Source: JAGMXM01 sp964458325 (lineage in GTDB: Bacteria > Verrucomicrobiota > Verrucomicrobiia > Limisphaerales > UBA1319). Taken from it: 19,183 nucleotides of DNA. The notes beneath the pieces are model-generated. The model searched no databases, was not told the origin of the DNA, and saw nothing but the letters and a program-made list of their open reading frames with translations. The position numbers and the translations under genes were made by a program. The first letter of the stretch is position 1. Every line of letters begins with the position of its first letter. The stretch spans positions 1 to 19,183 of the forward strand of contig CAYWIM010000086.1 of assembly GCA_964458325.1 (NCBI GenBank), written 5' to 3'. Shown here piece by piece: positions 7,548-14,860 of the stretch.

Positions 7548-7576
7548 CCTATAAGGGTTCGGCCCCGGCTGTGCAA
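7548..7576 (-). promoter_or_regulatory. Candidate sigma70-type promoter of the hox operon
   Basis: On the - strand, TTGCAC (7576-7571) and TATAGG (7553-7548) are separated by 17 nt, giving a predicted start near 7541, about 18 nt before the hoxE ATG at 7523. The matches to consensus are modest (3 of 6 and 4 of 6). The 228-bp gap between hoxE and the divergent sulfatase gene must hold the operon promoter, which is the main support. No operator was recognised. Confidence 0.3.
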
Positions 7577-7751
7577 GTCTGGCATTTCCGCGGCAGCCGG
7601 CTCGGGGTGCGATGGGCCTGGCCGACAGAAGGGACAAGCGGCCGCGTGATCGTCCGACCGCTGTCGCGCGAGGCGCGTTTCAGGTTTCGATCGATCGCCG
7701 CCGGATCAAGGAGAACTTGGCTTGCGAGGGCGGATCTGCCAGGATGATCTC

Positions 7752-9221
7752 ATGAAAACCGCTCACGCGCTATGGGCAGGGGTGTTGCTGGCGACGGCAG
7801 CATGGCCAGCGGCCTCGCCGATCCGGGCCGCCAGCCGGCCGAATCTTTTGTTCATCTACACCGATGACCAGCGATACGACGCGGTCTCGGCCGTCCAGCG
7901 GGAGCAGGGTGATCAGGGCCGGTTCCCATGGTTTCGCACGCCGCACATGGACCGGCTGGCCAGCGAGGGGGTGCGCTTTCGGAACGCATTCGTGGTCCAC
8001 TCGCTGTGCGCGCCAAGCCGAGCGGTGAACCTGACGGGCCGCTACGGCCACTTCAACGGGGTAGCCTCGAACTTCCGTCCGCTGCCTATCGACAGCGTGA
8101 CCCATGCCAGCCTGCTGCGCGGGCAGGGCTACACAACAGCCTACGTGGGCAAATGGCACATGGACAGCCAGCGAGAGCGGCCCGGGTTCGACCATCATGC
8201 CTCGTTCATCGGCCACGCCCGCTACAACGATCCGGTCTTCATCGTGGACGGGCGGGATGTCACGACCCGCGGGTGGATTGACGACGTGTCGACCGATTAC
8301 GCCCTCGAGTTTTTGCGGCGGCAGAAGGGGCGCCAGGAGCCGTGGCTGCTGATCGTGGGATTCAAATCGCCCCACGGCCCGTTCGAGCCGCCTGCGCGCG
8401 CGAAGGATCGATTTGCGGGCGAGCAGGCCCGGTCGACGCCGAACCTGAACGTGCCCGCCCCTTACATGGGCGCAGCAGGTTCTCGGCGCGCGGAGACCGG
8501 CCCGGGAGCCGTGCCAATCAATCTCGATTACTTCCGCTGCATCAGTGCGGCCGACGATTGTCTGGGCCGTTTGCTGGATGGCCTGGACGAGCTGGGCATG
8601 GCGGGGAACACCGTGGTGATTTACACCAGCGACAACGGGTATTACCTGGGCGAGCACGGCCTAGGCGACAAGCGGAGCGCTTACGACGAAAGCCTGCGGG
8701 TTCCGCTCCTGGTCCGCGATCCGGCGCTGGGCGCTGCCGCCAAAGGCAGGGTCCGGGACGAAATGGTGCTGAACCTGGATCTGGCGCCGACGCTGCTGGA
8801 CTGGGCGGGCGCGCCGATCCCGCCTGCGATGCAGGGCCGGAGCTGGCGCCCGCTGGTCGCGGGCCAGAAGGTCGATTGGCGGACATCGTGGTTTTACGAA
8901 TACTTTGCGGAACGGCAGCGCAACTCGAGGGTGCCGGACATCACCGCCGTCCGAACCGCCGGCGCCAAATTGATCAAATACCCCGGCCACGACGACTGGA
9001 CCGAGCTGTTCGATCTGGCGGCGGACCCGTTCGAGACGCGGAATTTGTTTCGAGATCCGGCTCGAGCGGAGCTGCGGCGGTGGCTCGAGGCCGAGCACGA
9101 TCGCCTGGCGCTCGAAATGGGGTATCGCGTGCCGGAATATGTCGATCGACCGGAGTGGTGGGGCAGGGCGGGTGGTGCGGACTGGGGGCCCGACACAAAG
9201 CCGGAGCTGCGGCTGAAGTAA
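7752..9221 (+). CDS. Secreted sulfatase (family S1, formylglycine-dependent)
   Basis: This 489-aa exported arylsulfatase-superfamily enzyme probably removes sulfate from a polysaccharide or mucin-like glycan. A signal peptide (MKTAHALWAGVLLATAAWPA, ending near residue 27) is followed by the phosphatase-like core. Metal ligands are D38/D39 in TDDQRYD and D294/N295 in TSDNGYY. C86 in CAPSR (86-90) is the residue converted to formylglycine. K134 and H136 (GKWHM), K205 and H208 (KSPH) and K307 complete the expected active-site set. The layout resembles S1 subfamilies acting on sulfated amino sugars, such as N-acetylglucosamine-6-sulfatases, but the subfamily is uncertain. The start at 7752 has AGGA 7 nt upstream; a further in-frame ATG at 7722 adds 10 residues before the signal peptide. 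No maturase gene is in the window. Confidence 0.93.
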   Translation: MKTAHALWAGVLLATAAWPAASPIRAASRPNLLFIYTDDQRYDAVSAVQREQGDQGRFPWFRTPHMDRLASEGVRFRNAFVVHSLCAPSRAVNLTGRYGHFNGVASNFRPLPIDSVTHASLLRGQGYTTAYVGKWHMDSQRERPGFDHHASFIGHARYNDPVFIVDGRDVTTRGWIDDVSTDYALEFLRRQKGRQEPWLLIVGFKSPHGPFEPPARAKDRFAGEQARSTPNLNVPAPYMGAAGSRRAETGPGAVPINLDYFRCISAADDCLGRLLDGLDELGMAGNTVVIYTSDNGYYLGEHGLGDKRSAYDESLRVPLLVRDPALGAAAKGRVRDEMVLNLDLAPTLLDWAGAPIPPAMQGRSWRPLVAGQKVDWRTSWFYEYFAERQRNSRVPDITAVRTAGAKLIKYPGHDDWTELFDLAADPFETRNLFRDPARAELRRWLEAEHDRLALEMGYRVPEYVDRPEWWGRAGGADWGPDTKPELRLK

Positions 9222-9308
9222 ACGGCCAACTGGCGGGCAGCGCCCGGCTCCCGGACCTGATCGGCAGCGATCCGATGGACATCATGCAGATCGGGGCCGA
9301 CCTGCGGA

Positions 9309-10775
9309 TCATAAAAAAGGCGTCAGGAAGCGGGCCAGTCCATCGCGAAGCCGGATGGCGTAGCCGCGGGCATCGACTTCAGCCAGAGTCACGGGTCGGG
9401 CAGCCTGCCGGCGCCGGTCGAATTCGCGCCCCATGGATTGCGCCAGGGCAGGATCGTAACACTCGACATTGAACTCGAAATTGAGCCGCAGGCTGCGCGG
9501 ATCCCAGTTGGTCGAGCCGATCAGAGTCCAGCAGTCGTCCACGACGAACAGCTTCGAGTGGTCGAACGGAGGGGGCGTCAGCCAGATCCGGCAGCCGCGC
9601 TCGAGCATCTGCCACCAATGCGCCTGCGAGGCCCAGTGGATGAAGGGCAAATTGTTCCGGGAGGGCAGGAGGATGTCCACATCGACTCCGCGCAATGCGG
9701 CGAGGTTCAGGGCCGAAATGAGCGCGGGCTCGGGCAGAAAATAGGGGGTCATGATCCGGACCGAACGCCGGGCGGCAGCCAGGGCGCCCAGCAGGGTCCA
9801 GCGGAGCCGTTCGAAATCCTCATCGGGGCCATCGATGATCCCTCGGGCGAAGACAGAGCCGGCGGGTTGAAGCGGCGGGAACCATCGATCGCCTTCGAGG
9901 ATCTCGCCGGTGGTGAATCGCCAGTCTTCGGCGAAAGCCTCCTGCAGATGGGCGACAATCGGTCCGTCGAGCCGGAAATGCATGTCGCGAACGGGATGCG
10001 CGGGTTTCTTGCTCAGCCAATGCCCGATGCGGATGTTCATGCCCCCGGTGAATCCTGTGGCGCCGTCGATGACGAGGATCTTGCGGTGGTTGCGCAAGTT
10101 GATGGAGACCAGGTGGCGGAGGGGGAATGTGCGGAGGAATCGCGCGTGGCGGATGCCTTCGCGCCGGAGCGTGCCGAGGATGGACGGCCAGGTGTAGCGG
10201 GTGCCGGCGGCGTCGATCAGGATGCGGACCTCGACCCCGCGCCGGGCGGCCTTGCCCAGGGCATCGGCGAAGGCATAGCCCGCCTCGTCGCGGTCGTAGA
10301 TGTAGGTCGAGAGCGCGATCGACGACTTGGCCCCCTGGATGGCGGCCAGCATGGCGGGATATGCCTCGTCGCCATCGATGAGCGGTTCGACCGTGTTGCT
10401 GGGGACAAGGGGGCGCTGAACGACCTGATCGACCAGCGATGCCAGCGAGATGAGGCGGTGGGCTTCGGGCGGCAGATGCTCGGCCAGCGTCTCCGCGGGC
10501 GAGGCGGGCGGCGGCGCCAGGGAGCGGTAGGTCTCGACCTGGCCGCGGAGCACCATAGCCCGGCGCCGAATGCGGTTGATGCCCAGGATGAAGTAGAGCA
10601 AGGCCCCCGCCAGCGGCAGCAGCCAGATCAGTCCCGTCCAAAGGACCGCCGATCGCGGGTCGCGCTTGTAGAGGATGGCATGCCCCGACGCGAGAACGGA
10701 AGAGACCCAGGTCACCACCGCGATGACATAGGGCCAAACAGCATTCAGCGCCTCGAGCAGGCCGGAATCGTTCAT
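9309..10775 (-). CDS. cls: Cardiolipin synthase (phospholipase D family, Cls-type)
   Basis: This 488-aa membrane protein probably joins two phosphatidylglycerols into cardiolipin. The N-terminus has two membrane segments (about 14-36 and 43-66), the usual PLDc_N anchor. Two HKD catalytic motifs follow: H230, K232 and D237 in HRKILVID, and H406, K408 and D413 in HSKLFVVD. Each is followed by the typical GxxN/GSTN pattern (GGMN, GSTN). Length is the family norm. AAGGA lies about 8 nt before the ATG and belongs to an arm of the inverted repeat at 10782-10862. It is convergent with the sulfatase and divergent from the BNR protein gene. A PLD-like enzyme with another phospholipid donor cannot be excluded. 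Confidence 0.92.
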   Translation of the reverse strand: MNDSGLLEALNAVWPYVIAVVTWVSSVLASGHAILYKRDPRSAVLWTGLIWLLPLAGALLYFILGINRIRRRAMVLRGQVETYRSLAPPPASPAETLAEHLPPEAHRLISLASLVDQVVQRPLVPSNTVEPLIDGDEAYPAMLAAIQGAKSSIALSTYIYDRDEAGYAFADALGKAARRGVEVRILIDAAGTRYTWPSILGTLRREGIRHARFLRTFPLRHLVSINLRNHRKILVIDGATGFTGGMNIRIGHWLSKKPAHPVRDMHFRLDGPIVAHLQEAFAEDWRFTTGEILEGDRWFPPLQPAGSVFARGIIDGPDEDFERLRWTLLGALAAARRSVRIMTPYFLPEPALISALNLAALRGVDVDILLPSRNNLPFIHWASQAHWWQMLERGCRIWLTPPPFDHSKLFVVDDCWTLIGSTNWDPRSLRLNFEFNVECYDPALAQSMGREFDRRRQAARPVTLAEVDARGYAIRLRDGLARFLTPFL

Positions 10776-10781
10776 GCTCGT

Positions 10782-10862
10782 ATCCTTGAAAAGCCAGATT
10801 TATGGTCACCAGGTCAAGTCTTTCCATCCCCATATCTTCCTTTATTGTGGCTTTTCAAGGAT
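10782..10862. repeat. Perfect 15-bp inverted repeat in the divergent cls/BNR promoter gap
   Basis: ATCCTTGAAAAGCCA (10782-10796) and its exact complement TGGCTTTTCAAGGAT (10848-10862) flank 51 bp. Because the genes on either side diverge, both would carry the leader TGGCTTTTCAAGGAT in the sense direction: for the phospholipase gene 6 nt before its ATG, where AAGGA serves as ribosome site; for the BNR gene 48 nt before its ATG. It could be a paired regulator-binding site, a shared RNA leader, or a small mobile repeat. Confidence 0.85.
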
Positions 10863-10910
10863 GACTGCTTGTCAGATTACACAAGCTGGGCGAGCATGGG
10901 GTTGATACTT

Positions 10911-11975
10911 ATGAAAACCTTGGGAATTTTGCTGGGCGTGCTGGCTGCGTCCGGCATGGCGGCCGGCGCCGATTCGGCCGGGCTGGTCCGGCACGAGTTC
11001 GTTTTTGAGACGGCTCCGTTTCCGGAGTGTCACGCGTCGACCATTGCGGAATCATCGGGCGGGCTCGTGGCGGCGTGGTTTGGCGGGACCCGGGAGGGTC
11101 GTGCGGATGTCGGGATCTGGCTGGCGCGACATTGGCAGGGGCGGTGGACGGCGCCGGTCGAGGTTGCCAACGGCGTGCAATACACGAAGGCGGATGGGAT
11201 GCAGGCTCGCCATCCGTGCTGGAATCCGGTGCTGTATCAGGCGCCCGGCGGTCCCCTGCTGCTGTTTTTCAAGGTCGGGCCATCGCCGCGCGAGTGGTGG
11301 GGCATGATCATGCGGAGCACCGACGGGGGGCAGTCCTGGTCGGAACCGGCTCGGCTGCCGGAGGGGATCAGCGGGCCGGTCAAGAACAAGCCGGTGCAGC
11401 TGGATGGCGGGCTGTTGTGCGGCTCGAGCACGGAGGACCAGGGATGGCGCGTTCATTTCGAGCGGACGGCCGATGGGGGGCGGACCTGGCAGCGGACGGA
11501 CGCGGTGAACGATGGGCGAACGATCGCCGCGATTCAGCCGAGCATTCTGCTTCATCCGGGGGGCCGGCTCGAGGCGCTGGGCCGGAGCCGCCAGGGCAAG
11601 CTTTGGGAGTCGTGGTCGGCGGACCAGGGACGAACCTGGAGCGCGCTCGCCCTCACCGAGCTGCCCAACCCGAACTCGGGTACGGACGCAGTCACCTTGC
11701 GGGATGGACGGCACGTCCTGGTGTATAACCATACCTCTCGAGGCCGGTCGCCATTGAACGTGGCGGTCTCCTCCGATGGCAAGGGATGGAAGGCGGCCCT
11801 GGTGCTCGAAACGGAGCCGGGCGAGTATTCGTATCCGGCGGTGATCCAGGCAGCGGATGGAATGGTCCACGTCACCTACACATGGAAACGCCAGCGCATT
11901 CGACATGCTGTGATCGATGCGGACCGGCTGGATCTGGGCGGGATTGTGGCGGGTCAATGGCCGGCGCGGCCTTGA
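10911..11975 (+). CDS. Secreted BNR/Asp-box six-bladed propeller protein (sialidase-like, COG4692 type)
   Basis: This 354-aa exported protein belongs to the predicted sialidase group with BNR repeats. A signal peptide (MKTLGILLGVLAASGMAAGA) precedes the beta-propeller. Four Asp-box motifs are visible: STDGGQSW (136-143), TADGGRTW (186-193), SADQGRTW (236-243) and a degenerate SSDGKGW (287-293). The N-terminal segment (ECHASTIAES, then AAWFGGTREG) is characteristic of the COG4692-like group. No FRIP motif is present, so it is probably not a classical GH33 sialidase, and its sugar substrate is unknown. The 5' frame is open far upstream across the antisense of the phospholipase gene. The start at 10911 was chosen from the signal peptide; an ATG at 10896 is the alternative. 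The rhomboid gene follows after 16 bp. Confidence 0.85.
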   Translation: MKTLGILLGVLAASGMAAGADSAGLVRHEFVFETAPFPECHASTIAESSGGLVAAWFGGTREGRADVGIWLARHWQGRWTAPVEVANGVQYTKADGMQARHPCWNPVLYQAPGGPLLLFFKVGPSPREWWGMIMRSTDGGQSWSEPARLPEGISGPVKNKPVQLDGGLLCGSSTEDQGWRVHFERTADGGRTWQRTDAVNDGRTIAAIQPSILLHPGGRLEALGRSRQGKLWESWSADQGRTWSALALTELPNPNSGTDAVTLRDGRHVLVYNHTSRGRSPLNVAVSSDGKGWKAALVLETEPGEYSYPAVIQAADGMVHVTYTWKRQRIRHAVIDADRLDLGGIVAGQWPARP

Positions 11976-11991
11976 GGCATCGCCTCGTCCG

Positions 11992-12891
11992 ATGAACGAT
12001 CCGCCGCCGATGTTGGAGCCGGCGCCGGCTGTGATCGCAGTGCGGTCAGAGCAGCAGGCCATGGATTGGAGCCTGGTGCTCTCGAGCCAGGGGATTGGCT
12101 CGACCATCCAGCGGACCGACGAGGGCGGCTGGCGGATCGAGGTGGATCGGCCCGATTACATCCCGGCGATGACCGCCATCCGGCTGTATCGGCGCGAGAA
12201 CCGCCGGTTTCGCTGGCGGCAGCCGCTGCCTTGGAGCGGCTGGTTTTTCCACTGGGGCGTGCTGGGATGGGGGTTGACATTGGTCTTGTTTTTCGCCCTG
12301 CCCGCGTGGCGGGGGATCGATCTGAGGCCGGCCGGCTGCATGGATAACGCCGCGATGAGCCGGGGCGAATGGTGGCGGCCGTTCACCTCGGTGACGCTGC
12401 ACGGCGATGCGGGGCACCTGGCCGCCAACCTGGCTCTGGGCGGCATTCTGCTCGGGCTGGCCATGGCGCGATACGGGTACGGGATCGGCCTGATGTCGGC
12501 GTATGCTGCGGGAGTCATGGGCGGATGGGCTGGCTGGTTGATCTACCCCGAAACGCACCGGTCCGTCGGCGCCTCCGGCATGGTGATGGGCGCGCTTGGA
12601 TTGCTGATGGTGTCCGAGCTCTGGCGGGGCGAGCGGACACCCTGGCGCTGGGGCGCGCCGGCCGTCCTGGCCGGCGTGATGCTGTTCGCATTGACGGGGA
12701 CCAATCCGACATCGGACTTCGTGGCGCACGGCGGCGGATTTTTTGCAGGCGCCCTGCTGGGGCTGCCGCTGAGCCGGGCGCCGGCGCCGCCGCGCCGGGG
12801 GCGCTGGCCGGACATTGCGGCGCTGGGCTTGCTGGTGGGGGTGTTGATGGCGGCTTGGTTCCGGGCCGCCGGCCTTTCGCTCCCAGGATGA
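11992..12891 (+). CDS. Rhomboid family intramembrane serine protease with N-terminal DUF2007-like extension
   Basis: This 299-aa integral membrane protease cleaves transmembrane helices of partner proteins. The catalytic serine is S195 in GASG (193-196) and the partner histidine is H246 in FVAHGGGF, both inside predicted membrane helices. The conserved H137, H142 and N146 (HGDAGHLAAN) form the usual oxyanion-side motif. At least six hydrophobic segments are present between about residues 85 and 290. Residues 15-70 form a small soluble domain resembling the DUF2007 'putative signal transducing' type found at the N-terminus of some rhomboids; this match is from memory. The start at 11992 follows the BNR gene by 16 bp and suggests co-transcription. 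The frame is open further upstream, but that part overlaps the BNR gene. Confidence 0.88.
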   Translation: MNDPPPMLEPAPAVIAVRSEQQAMDWSLVLSSQGIGSTIQRTDEGGWRIEVDRPDYIPAMTAIRLYRRENRRFRWRQPLPWSGWFFHWGVLGWGLTLVLFFALPAWRGIDLRPAGCMDNAAMSRGEWWRPFTSVTLHGDAGHLAANLALGGILLGLAMARYGYGIGLMSAYAAGVMGGWAGWLIYPETHRSVGASGMVMGALGLLMVSELWRGERTPWRWGAPAVLAGVMLFALTGTNPTSDFVAHGGGFFAGALLGLPLSRAPAPPRRGRWPDIAALGLLVGVLMAAWFRAAGLSLPG

Positions 12892-12986
12892 TCACTACTG
12901 CCCGAAGGCCGGTCCGCAAATCCTGCATCAGGCGGACACGCACATAGGGTTGGCAACGCGCCGGCAATTGCATATGAAAGGAGGTC

Positions 12987-14288
12987 GTGCAGAAACAACT
13001 TGATCGTCGTGCCTTTCTTCAAGCGGGCGCCGCCATCGGCCTGGTTGCGCCGATCGTCGCCGCCGGGGGAGGCGAGCCACGGAGCCGAACCATTCGCCTG
13101 GGGATTATCGGGGTCGGGGGCCGGGGCGCCTACCTGATGACCCTGGCGTTGGGGTTCGAAGGGGTTGAGGTGTCCGCGGTGTGCGACATCGACGCGAGCC
13201 GGGTCGAGCGCGCGGCGGGCATCGTCGCCAAGTCCCGGGGCCGGCGGCCGGCGGGCTACTCGAGCGGGCCCCTCGATTACCGGCGGCTGCTGCTGCGGGA
13301 GGATGTGGACGCGGTCCTGATCGCCACGCCGCTGCTGCTGCACGCCGCGATGTCCGTGGATGCGCTCCGGGCTCGAAAGCACGTGCTGAGCGAGGTGGCG
13401 GCTGCGGCGACGATGGACGACTGCTGGGCGCTGGTCCGGGCCGCGGAGGAGTCCCCATGCCTCTACATGATGGCCGAGAACTGCTGCTACTACCGGCGCA
13501 ACCTGATGGTGCTCGAGATGGTGCGGAAGGGATTGTTCGGCGATCTGACCTATGCCGAATGCGGCTATGTCCATGATTGCCGGGCTTACGTGTTCAACCC
13601 CGACGGCTCGCTGACATGGCGTGGCGAGATGGCGCGCGACATGATCGGCAACCTGTATCCGACACATGCCCTGGGGCCAGTTGCCCGGTGGCTGGGCATT
13701 CATCGGGGCGACCGTCTGGTGTCGCTAGTGGCGTCGAGCAGCCCGCCCAAAGGGATGGATCATTACGCCGCGCAAAAGTTTCCCTCCGAACATCCGGCCC
13801 GAAAGGTCCAGTTCGCGGTGGGCGACACCACGACCACGCTGGTGCGGACAGCCCGGGGCGCGGTGATCGATCTGCGCTACGACACGCATTCCGCACGGCC
13901 GCATCCGAGCACGACGTATTTCACCCTGCAAGGAACGACCGCATCCTACAAAGACGACGGCGTGACGAGCCAGGCATGGGTCGAGGGCAGAAGCCAGAGC
14001 TATGCCTGGGCGCCGATCGAGGATCTGGCTGCCGATTGCGAGCACCCGCTCTGGCAGCGGGCGGGCGAGCAAGCCGCCAAAACCGGCCACAGCGGCGCCG
14101 ATTACTTCGTGATCGCCGAGTTCCTGGATGCGATCCGAACCGGCCGGCGATCACCCGTGGACGCCTATGACGCGGCGGCGTGGAGCTGCATCATCCCGCT
14201 TTCAGCCGCTTCGCTTCGAGCCGGCGGCGCGCCCCAGGAAATCCCCGACTTCACTCGAGGCGCGTGGAAGACGACAACGCCTGGCTGA
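12987..14288 (+). CDS. Tat-exported GH109-type NAD-dependent glycosidase (Gfo/Idh/MocA fold)
   Basis: This 433-aa protein resembles glycoside hydrolase family 109, whose characterised members remove alpha-N-acetylgalactosamine using tightly bound NAD. A twin-arginine signal (DRRAFLQAGAAIG, 6-18) precedes the Rossmann motif GIIGVGGRG (39-47). Family-specific stretches follow: SEVAAAAT (135-142), AENCCYYRRNLMVLEMVRKG (163-182), GYVHDCR (193-199) and GNLYPTHALGP (221-231). H196 and H227 fall in the region that forms the catalytic site. The 433-aa length is usual. Translation must begin at GTG 12987, since an in-frame stop lies just upstream, yet the AGGAGG at 12979-12984 is only 2 nt away. Substrate is inferred; other Gfo/Idh/MocA oxidoreductases share the fold but not these motifs. 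Confidence 0.87.
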   Translation: MQKQLDRRAFLQAGAAIGLVAPIVAAGGGEPRSRTIRLGIIGVGGRGAYLMTLALGFEGVEVSAVCDIDASRVERAAGIVAKSRGRRPAGYSSGPLDYRRLLLREDVDAVLIATPLLLHAAMSVDALRARKHVLSEVAAAATMDDCWALVRAAEESPCLYMMAENCCYYRRNLMVLEMVRKGLFGDLTYAECGYVHDCRAYVFNPDGSLTWRGEMARDMIGNLYPTHALGPVARWLGIHRGDRLVSLVASSSPPKGMDHYAAQKFPSEHPARKVQFAVGDTTTTLVRTARGAVIDLRYDTHSARPHPSTTYFTLQGTTASYKDDGVTSQAWVEGRSQSYAWAPIEDLAADCEHPLWQRAGEQAAKTGHSGADYFVIAEFLDAIRTGRRSPVDAYDAAAWSCIIPLSAASLRAGGAPQEIPDFTRGAWKTTTPG

Positions 14289-14324
14289 GGCCGGGAGCAA
14301 CCGCAGGAGCGGACCTCGAGCCGA

Positions 14325-14626
14325 TCAGGGCGCCGCCGCGCACACCTGGTAGAAAACGGGTGGTCCCTCCGGCGCAATCGGCGCCGAGAACAGGATCAGA
14401 TTCGTGCTTGAGGCATACTGTCCTTGTAGCCGCTGCCGAAGCCGGTATCGGTGATCGAATAGGAAGCGGGCCCCGAGACGACCGTGGCATCGGACCAGGC
14501 GAACAGCTCGGTGAGAGCGAAGTCGTCGAAGGTGGTGATGGCAGTATCGGCTGCCGCCCAATCCGCCAGGAGCAGGACGCCGGCGATGGCAGCCGCGCCC
14601 GAAAGCCTTCCCAGGTTTGGTTTCAT
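14325..14626 (-). pseudogene. Secreted-protein remnant: N-terminus and C-terminal tail joined out of frame
   Basis: An ORF from 14626 to 14396 starts with a clear signal peptide (MKPNLGRLSGAAAIAGVLLL, cut near AAADT) and GGAG as ribosome site. It continues as ITTFDDFALTELFAWSD and SYSITDTGFGSGYKD, a beginning I recall from larger verrucomicrobial secreted proteins. It then ends abruptly. The next frame carries a normal-looking tail (ASSTNLILFSAPIAPEG then PPVFYQVCAAAP, stop at 14325) that resembles the C-terminus of the same class of proteins, compare FYLLRVP at the end of the 1016-aa protein next door. The simplest reading is loss of the gene's middle with a frameshift near 14400-14425. A short secreted 76-aa protein is the alternative. 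Confidence 0.55.
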
Positions 14627-14743
14627 AGGTCTATTCTCCGATTGGAAAACGATCCGGATCCAAGAACGGTTTCACTCGATGCCCGCGCGCCGCACATGCA
14701 TATCGACCCTACTCCTGCCCCGTGGCTTCCGTCAATTATTCGC

Positions 14744-14772
14744 TTGGCAATGTGGACCGGCGATGTTCGAAT
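14744..14772 (+). promoter_or_regulatory. Candidate promoter of the 1016-aa surface protein gene
   Basis: TTGGCA (14744-14749) matches 5 of 6 bases of the -35 consensus, and TCGAAT (14767-14772) matches 4 of 6 of the -10, with 17 nt between. Transcription would start near 14779, giving a leader of about 80 nt that includes the hairpin at 14804-14825. The 234-bp gap is divergent, so a promoter is expected here; the exact assignment is tentative. Confidence 0.3.
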
Positions 14773-14803
14773 GAAAGACTGAAATATTTTCACAAACGCC
14801 GCT

Positions 14804-14825
14804 CCGTTCCCTGCAAGGGAGACGG
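14804..14825 (+). other. Hairpin in the predicted leader of the surface protein gene
   Basis: CCGT+TCCCT (14804-14812) pairs with AGGGA+ACGG (14816-14820 and 14822-14825) around a 3-nt loop, with a single bulged G at 14821: nine base pairs in total. It lies 35 nt upstream of the ATG at 14861 and about 23 nt before the AGAGGG ribosome site. It could stabilise the mRNA or attenuate transcription, but no T-run follows. Confidence 0.35.
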
Positions 14826-14860
14826 TCTGTGCGCGGGGGGATGAACCAGAGAGGGTGTGT

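Noticed and set aside
9286..9305. Hairpin between the convergent sulfatase and phospholipase D genes as terminator
   Set aside because: Stem is interrupted by a mismatch and the nearby A/T run is coding sequence of the phospholipase gene on the wrong side of the stem.
9438..10910. Long upstream extension of the BNR protein frame (491 residues)
   Set aside because: It reads antisense through the phospholipase D gene; the signal peptide at 10911 marks the real start.
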